Assembly (NCBI RefSeq): GCF_038967635.1 | Contig: NZ_CP152413.1 | Coordinates: 8,932,001-8,996,000, forward strand | Direction of reading: 5' to 3' | Source: Bradyrhizobium sp. B124 | GTDB lineage: Bacteria > Pseudomonadota > Alphaproteobacteria > Rhizobiales > Xanthobacteraceae | DNA: 64,000 nucleotides | In this document: in pieces, positions 1-8,094 of the stretch | Numbering within the stretch: the first letter of the stretch is position 1 | How the letters are laid out: each line of letters begins with the position of its first letter | Translations under genes and position numbers: made by a program | The notes under the pieces: generated by a model | What the model was told of the DNA's origin: nothing | The model's input: the letters and a program-made list of their open reading frames with translations, nothing else | Database searches by the model: none

Positions 1-89
1 CCGACTTTGGCGAGAAAGGCTTGGGGATCGAACTGTCGCTTTGCAGACTTCACAAGCCCCTCCTTCGGACCAGCGATGTCTAAATATTA

Positions 90-155
90 AAACTGGTGGG
101 TTGTGGTCAATATTGACCAGCGGACCAGTTTCCAAGGGGAGAAAATCACCTGGTC
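90..155. promoter_or_regulatory. Nested inverted repeats, possible operator
   Basis: A perfect 16-bp palindrome, TGGTCAATATTGACCA, lies at 104-119. It is flanked by an outer inverted repeat, AAACTGGT at 90-97 against ACCAGTTT at 124-131, and a further CTGGT at about 151-155. It lies upstream of the small zinc-ribbon genes starting at 213. TGGT/ACCA symmetry is typical of GntR-type operators, but no matching regulator gene is visible nearby, so the role is inferred. Confidence 0.4.
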
Positions 156-212
156 GGTGGCCGGTGTCCGGCAATGTGGTGGGCGCCCGCCCGATCCAGG
201 AAGGGTGCCCGC

Positions 213-449
213 ATGCTCGGCTTTCGCACGTATCCAACCGGTCCGCCGTTGAGCGTCATCGAGCGCCCGCGCTGTCCGCACTGCCAGATCCGCACGCGGC
301 TGGCCTGCATTGCGCCAGGCTCAGGGGGGTGTCAACTCCGCACGTTCGAGTGCCCCAGATGTGATCGTGTTCAGCAGTCGGTGGTGGATAGCGATCCCAT
401 GAACGGCGCCAAGGGGTGGCTTGGCAGCGAGCTTAGATCGCCGGACTAG
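213..449 (+). CDS. Small zinc-ribbon protein (78 aa)
   Basis: This short protein has two cysteine pairs, CPHC near residue 22 and CPRC near residue 50, spaced like a zinc ribbon that binds one structural zinc. The rest has no recognisable domain. An upstream start at 174 is in frame, but the ATG at 213 places the conserved-looking part at the N-terminus and is preferred. It is followed 25 bp later by a second protein of the same layout (475-705), so the two look like tandem paralogues. Small cysteine-pair proteins like this are, as I recall, common hypotheticals in Bradyrhizobium. Nucleic-acid or protein binding is possible, but the function is unknown. Confidence 0.6.
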   Translation: MLGFRTYPTGPPLSVIERPRCPHCQIRTRLACIAPGSGGCQLRTFECPRCDRVQQSVVDSDPMNGAKGWLGSELRSPD

Positions 450-474
450 CGCTCGGTTTCACGGGAGATTCAGG

Positions 475-705
475 ATGTCCACGCAAATAGCCCCACCGCA
501 GCCCCGGGTCCGATCAAGCCCACCATGCCAGCGATGTGCGGGCGCCACTGTCGTGCAGCGCATTACGCCTTCGCGAGCTGGCCATGAGCATTGGACGCTG
601 CGCTGCAAGAGCTGCGGCCACGTCGATCAGATGCAGGTCGTATCGGGCCCGTCGCAGTCCGGACCGCTCGACTGGTTTGAGAGAAATTTGGGACCCCCGA
701 CATGA
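475..705 (+). CDS. Second small zinc-ribbon protein (76 aa)
   Basis: It has the same plan as the gene before it: a Pro-rich N-terminus, then CQRC near residue 20 and CKSC near residue 46, a probable zinc ribbon. The start at ATG 475 is supported by a GGAGA ribosome-binding site about 8 bp upstream; an in-frame TTG at 421 would only add a low-quality extension. Its stop overlaps the ATG of the next gene (ATGA at 702-705), so the two are probably translationally coupled. No catalytic motif is visible, and function is unknown. Confidence 0.65.
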   Translation: MSTQIAPPQPRVRSSPPCQRCAGATVVQRITPSRAGHEHWTLRCKSCGHVDQMQVVSGPSQSGPLDWFERNLGPPT

Positions 706-905
706 ACCTCAAAAAGCGTAACAGGACGAAGGTCGCATTTTTGACGGCGGACCATCTGGATGAGCAAGCAGATGCGCGCGCCAGCGAGGCGAAGCAATTG
801 CCTGAAGGCGAGGCGAGACAGAATGCGCTTCGAAACGCCGCACAGTTGAGGGTGTATGCCTTCATGAAGCGCGCACTTGCGCCACAAGCCGTCAAGTCGA
901 AATAG
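702..905 (+). CDS. Small hypothetical protein (67 aa)
   Basis: A basic and Ala/Glu-rich helical protein with no cysteines, no signal peptide and no membrane segment. It starts with a 4-bp ATGA overlap with the zinc-ribbon gene upstream, which is the best evidence that it is a real gene and that the two are co-translated. I do not recognise a family. The sequence from about residue 16 to 55 could form a helical hairpin. Confidence 0.5.
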   Translation: MNLKKRNRTKVAFLTADHLDEQADARASEAKQLPEGEARQNALRNAAQLRVYAFMKRALAPQAVKSK

Positions 906-979
906 CAGATGCGAACCCATCATTTCATCACGCGGCGCTATCGATGGGTTTCGCTCCGCTCTACCCATCCTACGGACAG

Positions 980-1200
980 CTACGCCGGCAATCCGATGCT
1001 TGGAATTTGCTCGGGCAGATAATGGCCCGCGCGAATATCTTTCAGCAGAGTGTCGAAATCGGTGCCGGACTTGAAGCTCTCGTGGACGCGTGCCGGATCG
1101 AAGAATACGCATACCATTCGATCATCTGGTCGAGGCGGCTGGTTTTCATCGTCACGTGGTGGAGTGAGGGTCTGATGATGGTCGTGGAAGTTGTTGTCAT
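980..1200 (-). pseudogene. Decayed VOC-family (extradiol dioxygenase-like) gene, internal deletion
   Basis: The first ~31 codons from the ATG at 1200 (good GGAGAG ribosome-binding site) read PSLHHVTMKTSRLDQMIEWY, the typical start of a vicinal-oxygen-chelate (glyoxalase/biphenyl-diol dioxygenase) protein. The frame then changes, and the remaining sequence to the stop at 980 reads FFDPARVHESFKSG and DIRAGHYLPEQIPSIGLP, which resembles the C-terminal tail of the same family. The central part, roughly 100 residues with the metal ligands, is missing; the junction falls near 1110. The product cannot be functional. It is divergent from the tetR at 1440 and may have been that regulator's former target. 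Confidence 0.75.
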
Positions 1201-1408
1201 GGCTCTCTCCTTTTCGCCGCAGAGTGTTCGAGTCATCGCCGCGCAACGAGGTTATGAAGCCGGGGGTGACGGCGGCAGCTTTGCCGGTTCAATTGAACCC
1301 GACATCGCTGATCTAGGTGGGCATCGCGTCGCGATGTCGCCAAAGCACCCACGAATCCCGCCAGCCCTGCCGCGGCTCGCCGGTTCGTGATCCAAACGGC
1401 CACTTGCG

Positions 1409-1434
1409 ATATATGGACCAATTGGTCTATATAT
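1409..1434. promoter_or_regulatory. TetR operator 1 (upstream of tetR)
   Basis: A 26-bp palindrome with one mismatched pair, centred on GACCAATTGGTC (1416-1427), ends 5 bp before the tetR start codon. A related site lies at 2097-2112 before the exporter gene. The 16-bp cores TGGACCAATTGGTCTA and TAGACTGATCGGTCTT share a GAC-N6-GTC layout. The position implies autoregulation. Confidence 0.7.
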
Positions 1435-1439
1435 TGGGG

Positions 1440-2054
1440 ATGAGCCGCCAAACCACCATGCAGCTGCCTCGTGGCCGCCCGCGAAGTTTCGACGTCGAAG
1501 CCGCCGTCGAACGTGCGATGGATGTGTTCTGGTCGCGCGGCTATCATGCCACGGCGCTGCCGGATCTGCTGCGTGCGACGAAGCTCTCGCGTGGCAGCCT
1601 TTATGCCGCCTTCGGCGACAAGCACTCGCTGTTCCTGCGCGCGCTCGATCGCTACATCGCCGATGCCCAGACGCGGATGGATGTTGAACTCGCCCCTCGC
1701 GGAGAGCCGGTTGCCGGCCTGCGGGCCTACCTTGCCGGTTACGTCGAGCGCGCCAGCGGCGCCAATGGCCGGCGCGGATGCCTGCTGGTGGCGACAGCCA
1801 TGGAACTGGCTGGGCAGGATGCCGAGGCTGGTCGTCGCGTCGCAAGCTTTTTCAAAACCATGGAAGCCAGGTTGGCGGACGCGCTGTCCCGCGCGGAGGC
1901 GGCGGGCAGGTTGGCCGATGGCGTCGAGCCTGCAAGTGCCGCCCGAATTCTCGTCTGTTTCGTTTGGGGGTTGCGAGTGGTCGCCAAAACGGCACAGACA
2001 CGGATCACATGGCAAGCCACCGCTGACGCGCTGCTCGATCGCTTCATCAGATAA
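1440..2054 (+). CDS. TetR/AcrR family transcriptional regulator
   Basis: A 204-residue one-domain repressor. The N-terminal helix-turn-helix covers about residues 20-65 and contains GYHATALPDLLRATKLSRGS followed by LYAAFGDKHSLF, the classic TetR signature. The C-terminal part is a helical ligand-binding domain containing the GCLLVATAMEL segment common in this subfamily. The start at ATG 1440 was chosen because it puts the basic arm (RGRPRSF) just before the HTH and because the operator lies immediately upstream. It precedes an EamA exporter that carries a second matching operator, so the likely circuit is ligand-relieved repression of itself and the exporter. The ligand is unknown. Confidence 0.88.
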   Translation: MSRQTTMQLPRGRPRSFDVEAAVERAMDVFWSRGYHATALPDLLRATKLSRGSLYAAFGDKHSLFLRALDRYIADAQTRMDVELAPRGEPVAGLRAYLAGYVERASGANGRRGCLLVATAMELAGQDAEAGRRVASFFKTMEARLADALSRAEAAGRLADGVEPASAARILVCFVWGLRVVAKTAQTRITWQATADALLDRFIR

Positions 2055-2064
2055 ACAATAACCC

Positions 2065-2093
2065 ATGGACGCCTTCGCTATTGGTGCGTCCAT
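2065..2093. repeat. Inverted repeat in the tetR-exporter gap
   Basis: ATGGACGC at 2065-2072 is repeated inverted as GCGTCCAT at 2086-2093 with a 13-nt loop, just after the tetR stop. There is no T-run, so it is not a clear terminator. It could be a weak hairpin in the read-through transcript or an additional protein site. Confidence 0.4.
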
Positions 2094-2096
2094 ATC

Positions 2097-2112
2097 TAGA
2101 CTGATCGGTCTT
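2097..2112. promoter_or_regulatory. TetR operator 2 (upstream of the EamA exporter)
   Basis: TAGACTGATCGGTCTT matches operator 1 in its GAC-N6-GTC core and is itself an imperfect palindrome. It lies 15 bp before the exporter ATG at 2128. Two sites in this layout suggest separate repression of regulator and exporter promoters. Confidence 0.6.
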
Positions 2113-2127
2113 GAAAGGAATGATGCC

Positions 2128-3009
2128 ATGACTGCCATCCAGATCGTCTGCGCAGTGGCCGTTCCCTTGCTCTGGGGTCTTCAGTTCGTGGCCATCAAGG
2201 TGGGCGTCGCGGAGTTTCCGCCACTGTTCTTCCTCGCGCTGCGCTTCCTGGCGATCGCGCTGCTGCTTGTTCCGTTCGTCAAGAAGCCCACGCGTCAACA
2301 GTTCGGCCCTATCGCAGCTATTTCACTTTTCCTTGGTGGACTGAACTTCGGGCTGTTCTATGTTGGTCTTGGGCTCGGCTCGGGAAGCATATCGGCCGTC
2401 GCATATCAACTCGCGCCGCCTTTCACCGTCCTGCTGGCCTGGCCGCTGCTCGCGGAGAGGCCGTCTCTCGTCACGTCAGCCGGAGTGGTGCTTGCATTCG
2501 CCGGCGTGGTGGTGTTGGCAGCGGGGCCGGGGCTGTCGACCAACGCGCTGCCGCTGCTGCTTGTGGTCGGGGCGGCGTTCGCGTTCGCGGTGTCCAACGT
2601 CCTGACGAAGCGCTACGGCCCGTTTGATCCCCTGATGTTGATGGGGTGGTCGTCGCTGCTCACCGTGCCGCAGGTGATGTTGATGTCGCTGCTGCTCGAA
2701 TATGGACAGCTGGCGAGCCTTGGCACGGCGGATCAACGCGGCTGGCTGGCGCTCGCCTACACCATCTTCATCGGAGGCATTGTCGGCTTTGGCCTCTGGT
2801 TCTGGCTGATCGCGCGTTGCTCGATGAGCCGTGTCGCACCCTTCGGTTTGCTGCTTCCGGTGTTCGCCTTGATCTCGAGCGTGATGTTCCTTGGCGACCG
2901 CGTGACCCCAAAGCTGGTTGTCGGCGGGCTGCTCGCGATCTCCGGCGTCGCCATCACACAGCTACGCCCGGGCTACGCGCCAATTAAGTCGAGCCGTCAC
3001 AATAATTGA
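2128..3009 (+). CDS. EamA/DMT family transporter
   Basis: A 293-residue integral membrane protein with about ten hydrophobic segments arranged as two EamA repeats (roughly residues 5-135 and 145-280), typical of drug/metabolite transporters that export amino acids or other small metabolites across the inner membrane. PLLWGLQFVAIKVG at the start matches the usual first-helix motif. The start at ATG 2128 has an AAGGAA ribosome-binding site 7 bp upstream; an in-frame ATG at 2065 would run through the operator region and is rejected. It is probably controlled by the adjacent TetR protein. The exported substrate cannot be read from sequence. Confidence 0.85.
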   Translation: MTAIQIVCAVAVPLLWGLQFVAIKVGVAEFPPLFFLALRFLAIALLLVPFVKKPTRQQFGPIAAISLFLGGLNFGLFYVGLGLGSGSISAVAYQLAPPFTVLLAWPLLAERPSLVTSAGVVLAFAGVVVLAAGPGLSTNALPLLLVVGAAFAFAVSNVLTKRYGPFDPLMLMGWSSLLTVPQVMLMSLLLEYGQLASLGTADQRGWLALAYTIFIGGIVGFGLWFWLIARCSMSRVAPFGLLLPVFALISSVMFLGDRVTPKLVVGGLLAISGVAITQLRPGYAPIKSSRHNN

Positions 3010-3075
3010 CCCGACACGGATTGAGCACAATCGATATTTGTCTAGGCTGGCTGACCGTTACCACGGAAGGCAGCG

Positions 3076-4008
3076 ATGCTCGGCTACTCCTTCGACCTGC
3101 TGCCGCGAGACCTCGAATTTATTTCACAGCAAGCCTACAGAACGCCCATGCGGTCATCGTCCGAGTTGAACGCTCGGATCGGATGCACCGTCCATGTCAA
3201 AGATGAAACTCTGCAGCGCAGTGGGTCGTTCAAGTTTCGGGGAGCCATACTTGGGGTCCGCAATGCCTCCCAAGGCATCGTAGCCGCGGGAGCTGGCAAC
3301 TTCCCAATCGCAGCTGGCTTGGCAGCCCAAACGCTTGGCAAGCCCGCTTGTCTAATTATGCCAAGCGATGCACCGGCCTTCAAATTGGAACAAGCTCGAA
3401 GAACCGGAGCAGACATCCAATTCGCGGAACGTTCGCAGTTGGCAGAGCGCGCCGAGACAGAAGCACGAGAGCGCAGTTGGCGTAACCTGCATGCCTTCGA
3501 AGATATCGAAATGATCGCGGGCAGCTTCACCCTGGGCCTGGAAATCGCTGCCGCGATGGACGCAGCTAACTCGAACTCCGATGCCGTCGTCGTAGCCTGT
3601 GGCGGCGGCGGATTGGCGGCTGGCGTGGCGCTGGCCCTGCGCTCCAGGTCTGTTTCTGCTGAAATCTATGTTGTCGAGCCGGAAACGCATCCGCGATATG
3701 CGCGGGCGCGTGCGGGGGGCATGCCTATCCGGATCGACCCCATTGGTGACACGTCGTGTGATGCCCTGCGGTCTCGCAAGATCGGCGCACGCGCGTTCGA
3801 GATCCTGGAAAATTCGAATGTCCAGGTATGCGCGGTCAGTGACAGGCTGGTGGACGATGCATGTCGGCTCTTGCGCAAGATGTGCGGCATTCAAGCTGAG
3901 CCAAGCGGAGCGATCGCGTTGGCGGCAGTTTTGGGAGGTGTCGTCACCAAGAAGCATACCCGAACCTGGGTCATTGCTTGCGGGGGCAATGCGGAGCCCG
4001 AATGCTGA
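3076..4008 (+). CDS. PLP-dependent threonine/serine dehydratase-like enzyme
   Basis: A 310-residue fold-type II PLP enzyme. The Schiff-base lysine lies in SGSFKFRGA (about residue 52), and the phosphate-binding glycine loop is CGGGGLAAG (about residue 176). These are hallmarks of threonine dehydratase, serine racemase and related deaminases. The usual SAGNHAQG motif is changed to AGAGNFPIAAG, losing the histidine, so the substrate may differ from threonine. There is no C-terminal ACT regulatory domain, as in catabolic forms. Its base composition looks somewhat lower in GC than its neighbours, and it stands alone between an exporter and a dehydrogenase remnant. Substrate is not assigned. Confidence 0.72.
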   Translation: MLGYSFDLLPRDLEFISQQAYRTPMRSSSELNARIGCTVHVKDETLQRSGSFKFRGAILGVRNASQGIVAAGAGNFPIAAGLAAQTLGKPACLIMPSDAPAFKLEQARRTGADIQFAERSQLAERAETEARERSWRNLHAFEDIEMIAGSFTLGLEIAAAMDAANSNSDAVVVACGGGGLAAGVALALRSRSVSAEIYVVEPETHPRYARARAGGMPIRIDPIGDTSCDALRSRKIGARAFEILENSNVQVCAVSDRLVDDACRLLRKMCGIQAEPSGAIALAAVLGGVVTKKHTRTWVIACGGNAEPEC

Positions 4009-4105
4009 CCGCGCGAACCGCGGCCCAGATGTCCTTGCGCGCCTCGTCAAAAAATCTCGCGGATCTCCCCGATAGAGCGGGTGCGGAAAGTGACGCCGAG
4101 ATGCT
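4008..4105 (-). pseudogene. Remnant of a quinone-oxidoreductase-like dehydrogenase
   Basis: Read on the minus strand, this stretch gives GVTFRTRSIGEIREIF, a frameshift in a T-run, then DEARKDIWAAV. The intact dehydrogenase at 5000-5968 reads GVTFRTRSIEEIREIF followed by DEVRKDIWPAV at its C-terminal end. The nucleotide match to about 5110-5205 is clear by eye. No other part of the gene is present, so this is a scrap of a lost paralogue or an old duplication, left just after the PLP enzyme. It has no coding capacity. Confidence 0.7.
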
Positions 4106-4340
4106 CTTCATGCGCTGTCGAAGACCGCTCCATTCAGTCATTTTGCTGACGCATTCTCTGTCTTAGTCGGGCGCGAGACTGAAGACACGGTGTGAGGACC
4201 GCCCCGGTTCTCATAATGGTTCCGTCGCCGGAACTGGCGCGAATCCGCAAAGAATTGGCACACGTTAACGCCTCCGCGTTCGTTCGACCATGTTTTGCGG
4301 CATCGGGAACCGGACGATCAAAAAAATCAATCAAGGAGTT
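4106..4340. other. Intergenic stretch without a recognised gene
   Basis: Between the dehydrogenase remnant and the RlpA-like gene I see no credible ORF on either strand. It presumably holds the promoter of the following gene; no clear consensus or repeat stands out. Confidence 0.4.
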
Positions 4341-4835
4341 ATGATGCTGTTCGGCTCGAGCGCCGCAATTTGCGGCGCCCTGGTTGCGCTCGCCATTTCT
4401 GGCACCGCTGCTCGAAGTGAAATCGGTGCGGTTCATTCAAGCGCCGTCGTCAACGCCGCGTGTGGGGATGCAATCGTTGGCGCGGCATCCATGTACAATC
4501 CGTTCAAGCCCGGCAAGGAGGAGGGCGGTCCGAGCACAGCCTCCGGCGAGCGCTACGATCGCTCGGTCTGGGCGGCTGCCATCAAAACGAGTTTGCGTCG
4601 GAAGTTTGGTGGGGTCCAATTTGGCGCGAGGCCGAAATATGCCCTCGTCGAGGCTGTAGGCAAGAAGGTCATCGTGAAGATAAATGACGTGGGGCCGCTA
4701 CGGCCTGGCCGCATCATTGACCTCAATGAGCGGACGATGCGCTATTTCGATCCAAGCCTGGAGCTCGGAGTCATTGGTGACGTAAAGGTCAGCCCGCTTG
4801 CGGGGGATTATTGGATTCCCGGACCGGTCGGCTGA
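4341..4835 (+). CDS. RlpA-like double-psi beta-barrel secreted protein
   Basis: A 164-residue protein beginning with a signal-peptide-like hydrophobic stretch (about residues 5-25, cleavage probably near GTAARS). The rest resembles the RlpA double-psi beta-barrel: GAASMYNP at the start of the barrel, a TASGERYD loop and KVIVKINDVGPL followed by RIIDLNERT, where the Asp of the ND pair corresponds to the proposed catalytic Asp of RlpA-type lytic transglycosylases. There is no SPOR domain, unlike full-length RlpA. It probably acts in the periplasm on peptidoglycan. The start at the ATG pair 4341/4344 follows an AAGGAG site at 4333-4338; an in-frame start at 4290 has no such site. Confidence 0.78.
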   Translation: MMLFGSSAAICGALVALAISGTAARSEIGAVHSSAVVNAACGDAIVGAASMYNPFKPGKEEGGPSTASGERYDRSVWAAAIKTSLRRKFGGVQFGARPKYALVEAVGKKVIVKINDVGPLRPGRIIDLNERTMRYFDPSLELGVIGDVKVSPLAGDYWIPGPVG

Positions 4836-4921
4836 ACACCGCACGCGAAAGAGCCAGGGCATCGCACGCAGCAGGCGCGGATCAGCCCACCGCGTCCGCG
4901 CGAAGCGCGGCCCGATGACAG

Positions 4922-4992
4922 GCTCCGGCGTAATCCGCCGGTGCACCCGACAGAAGATGGCGGATTACGCTTCGCTAATCCGCCCTACGCAC
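4922..4992. repeat. Palindromic intergenic repeat (GGCGGATTA type)
   Basis: GGCGGATTA at 4959-4967 is inverted as TAATCCGCC at 4975-4983 around a short cgcttcgc loop. A partial further copy of the arm (GGCGTAATCCGCC) lies at about 4927-4939. The type resembles dispersed extragenic palindromes common in Bradyrhizobium-like genomes. It sits between two convergent genes and could help end transcription from both sides. Confidence 0.6.
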
Positions 4993-4999
4993 CTCGTCG

Positions 5000-5968
5000 C
5001 TACAGCGTCACCACGATCTTGCCGAGGTGCTTGTTGGCTTCCATGTGTTCGAATGCCTTGCCGATGTCGGCGAATTTGTAGACCTGGTCGATCGGCAGTT
5101 GCAGCTTGCGCGCCTCGACCGCGGGCCAGATGTCCTTGCGCACCTCGTCGAAGATCTCTCTGATTTCCTCGATCGAGCGGGTGCGGAAGGTGACGCCGAT
5201 ATACTGGATGCGCCGCGCCGCGTGCAGGTCGAAATTGAAATCGGCGTGGGTGCCGCCGAGCCGGCCGACATTGACGATGCGGCCCTTGACCTTGGTCGCC
5301 TTGAGATTCTGGTTCGCCACCGGTCCTGAGATCTGATCGACGATCAGATCGACACCTTCACCGCCGGTCGCCTGCAACACCTGATCGACCCAGCCGGGAT
5401 CCCTGGAATCGACCGCGAGATCGGCGCCGAATTCCTTCAAGCGCCCGCGGCGCATCGCATCGGTCGAGGACCCGACCACGAGCTTCGCGCCCTTCAGCTT
5501 GGCGATCTGCATCGCCATCAGGCCGACGCCGGAGCTCGCGCCCTGGATCAGCACGGTCTGGCCCGCCTGCAGCGCGCCATTGGTGACGACGGCATTGTGC
5601 ATGGTGGCGAGCGCGACGGGCAGGGTGGCGGCCTCGTCGAAGTTCATGTTCGATGGCGCGCGAAACAGCCTGCCGTGATCGGCGAGCGTGTACTCGGCGA
5701 ACGCCGCGCCGCCGGAGCCCATGATCCTGTCGCCGACCTTGACACCCCTGGCGTCGGGGCCGAGCTCGGCAACCTCGCCGGCCCATTCCATGCCGAGCAC
5801 GGTGCCGACGCCGCCGGCCGCGCCGTGGGCGTGGCCCTTGGTCATGCCGAGATCGGCGCGATTCAGCCCGCAGGCGTGAACCTTGACCAGCACCTGCGTG
5901 CCCTTCGGCACGGGCTTGGCGACGTCGGTGATTTCAGGGCCATTGGCTCCGTACACATAGGCTTTCAT
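5000..5968 (-). CDS. Zinc-independent quinone oxidoreductase-like dehydrogenase
   Basis: A 322-residue medium-chain dehydrogenase/reductase of the quinone oxidoreductase branch. The N-terminal GroES-like domain spans about residues 1-120 (GLNRADL, GMEWAGEV) without the cysteines of the structural zinc site. The nucleotide-binding domain has GASSGVGLMAMQIAK near residue 145, the Rossmann glycine motif for NADPH. Such enzymes reduce quinones or enones or process lipid-like carbonyls; the substrate is not clear. It is transcribed toward a palindromic repeat, and a degraded copy of its C-terminal part lies at 4008-4105. Confidence 0.85.
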   Translation of the reverse strand: MKAYVYGANGPEITDVAKPVPKGTQVLVKVHACGLNRADLGMTKGHAHGAAGGVGTVLGMEWAGEVAELGPDARGVKVGDRIMGSGGAAFAEYTLADHGRLFRAPSNMNFDEAATLPVALATMHNAVVTNGALQAGQTVLIQGASSGVGLMAMQIAKLKGAKLVVGSSTDAMRRGRLKEFGADLAVDSRDPGWVDQVLQATGGEGVDLIVDQISGPVANQNLKATKVKGRIVNVGRLGGTHADFNFDLHAARRIQYIGVTFRTRSIEEIREIFDEVRKDIWPAVEARKLQLPIDQVYKFADIGKAFEHMEANKHLGKIVVTL

Positions 5969-6014
5969 GGGCTTCTTCTCGTTGTGTCGTCGAATTCGAG
6001 ATGACTCTGAGTTC

Positions 6015-6113
6015 CGTCATCCCGAGGAGCGCGCAGCGCGCCTCGAAGGATGAACGGTCCGGCCTGTGGCCGTCGACCCTTCGAGACGCGCTTCGCGCTC
6101 TTCAGGGTGACGG
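6015..6113. repeat. Dispersed palindromic repeat, family 1 copy A
   Basis: About 100 bp that begins GTCATCCCGAGGAGCGCG and ends with an inverted counterpart, CTCTTCAGGGTGAC, with an inner CCTTCGAGACGCGC/CGCGCCTCGAAGG pairing. Two further copies are at 59290-59396 and 60820-60925. It can fold into a long interrupted hairpin. It sits in the gap between the dehydrogenase start and the nitronate monooxygenase stop. Confidence 0.75.
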
Positions 6114-6128
6114 ATCACGACTCGATGC

Positions 6129-7364
<1,236 letters not shown>

Positions 7365-7799
7365 TTACGCCGGCACCGCGTCCTTCTTCGAGGCGGAAGT
7401 TTCCTCGTCGAACGCGGCCGCGATGTCGCGCATGCTGACGACGCCGATCAGGCTGTAATCGTCGATCACGGGCACGTGGCGAATGTGGTGCTTGGTCATG
7501 AGATGACGGATGTGCTCGAGCGTGTCGCTCGAGGTGCACGACACCAGCTGTTGCACCGAGACCAGCTGCGACACCTTCATGCCGGCGCCGGCGGCGCCGT
7601 GCTCGGCAATCGCGCGCACCACGTCGCGCTCGGTGAACATGCCGACGGCAGTGTTGCCCTCGGTGCGAACGACATCCTTGACCACGAGCGCGCTGATATT
7701 GCTGGCGCGCATCAATTGCGCGGCGATCGCCACCGTCTCGTTCATGCGAACCGTGGCAACGCGAGGGGTCTTCTTGCGCAGGATATCTCCGACTTGCAT
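7365..7799 (-). CDS. Two-CBS-domain protein, probable oxalate-regulon member
   Basis: A 144-residue protein made almost entirely of two CBS repeats (about residues 8-65 and 75-132). The repeats end in the typical GMFTERDVVRAI and GVVSMRDIAAAF motifs. Paired CBS domains bind adenosine nucleotides and often sense energy charge. The start at ATG 7799 follows an AAGGAGG site. Its promoter has TTGACA followed 17 bp later by CAGAAT on the minus strand, and the spacer is occupied by a 17-bp palindrome (7832-7848) shared with the oxalate transporter and gntR genes. This ties the protein to the oxalate regulon, which is an inference from the operator only. Its partner is unknown. Confidence 0.85.
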   Translation of the reverse strand: MQVGDILRKKTPRVATVRMNETVAIAAQLMRASNISALVVKDVVRTEGNTAVGMFTERDVVRAIAEHGAAGAGMKVSQLVSVQQLVSCTSSDTLEHIRHLMTKHHIRHVPVIDDYSLIGVVSMRDIAAAFDEETSASKKDAVPA

Positions 7800-7831
7800 G
7801 GCAACCTCCTTGGTTATCGTTGACAGGATTC

Positions 7832-7848
7832 TGGTATACAAAATGCCA
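7832..7848. promoter_or_regulatory. Oxalate-regulon operator, CBS gene promoter
   Basis: TGGTATACAAAATGCCA matches the shared TGGYAT-N5-ATRCCA palindrome. It lies 33 bp upstream of the CBS gene start, inside the spacer between a TTGACA -35 and a CAGAAT -10 element, a position expected for a repressor. Confidence 0.75.
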
Positions 7849-7973
7849 ATTGTCAACGCGGCCGTTACGGAAATCTATCACCAGGAAACCGCCGAAATAG
7901 GCAGAGTTGCTGACGTTTCAGACGATTGTGACCTGGTGTGAGCGGGCTGGCCATCTGCCGCGCTTGGCGTACC

Positions 7974-7990
7974 TGGTATCTGGCATCCCT
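7974..7990. promoter_or_regulatory. Weak further match to the oxalate operator
   Basis: TGGTATCTGGCATCCCT matches the reverse complement of the gntR-side operator at 14 of 17 positions. It lies 175 bp upstream of the CBS gene, in the gap after the transporter gene. One half-site is degraded, so it may be an auxiliary site or chance. Confidence 0.35.
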
Positions 7991-8001
7991 GTACTCCCCA
8001 A

Positions 8002-8029
8002 ACGAAAGAGGCGCACCGAAATGCGCCTC
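8002..8029 (-). terminator. Terminator after the first oxalate/formate carrier
   Basis: On the minus strand, GAGGCGC at 8029-8023 pairs with GCGCCTC at 8014-8008 and is followed by TTTCGTTT. It lies about 65 bp past the stop of the MFS gene at 8095. Confidence 0.55.
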
Positions 8030-8094
8030 CATCAGTTCCGCGGGAAGTCCCGAACTCGGGCCGTCAAATCAGGCCGGCATATCAAGCCGACATA

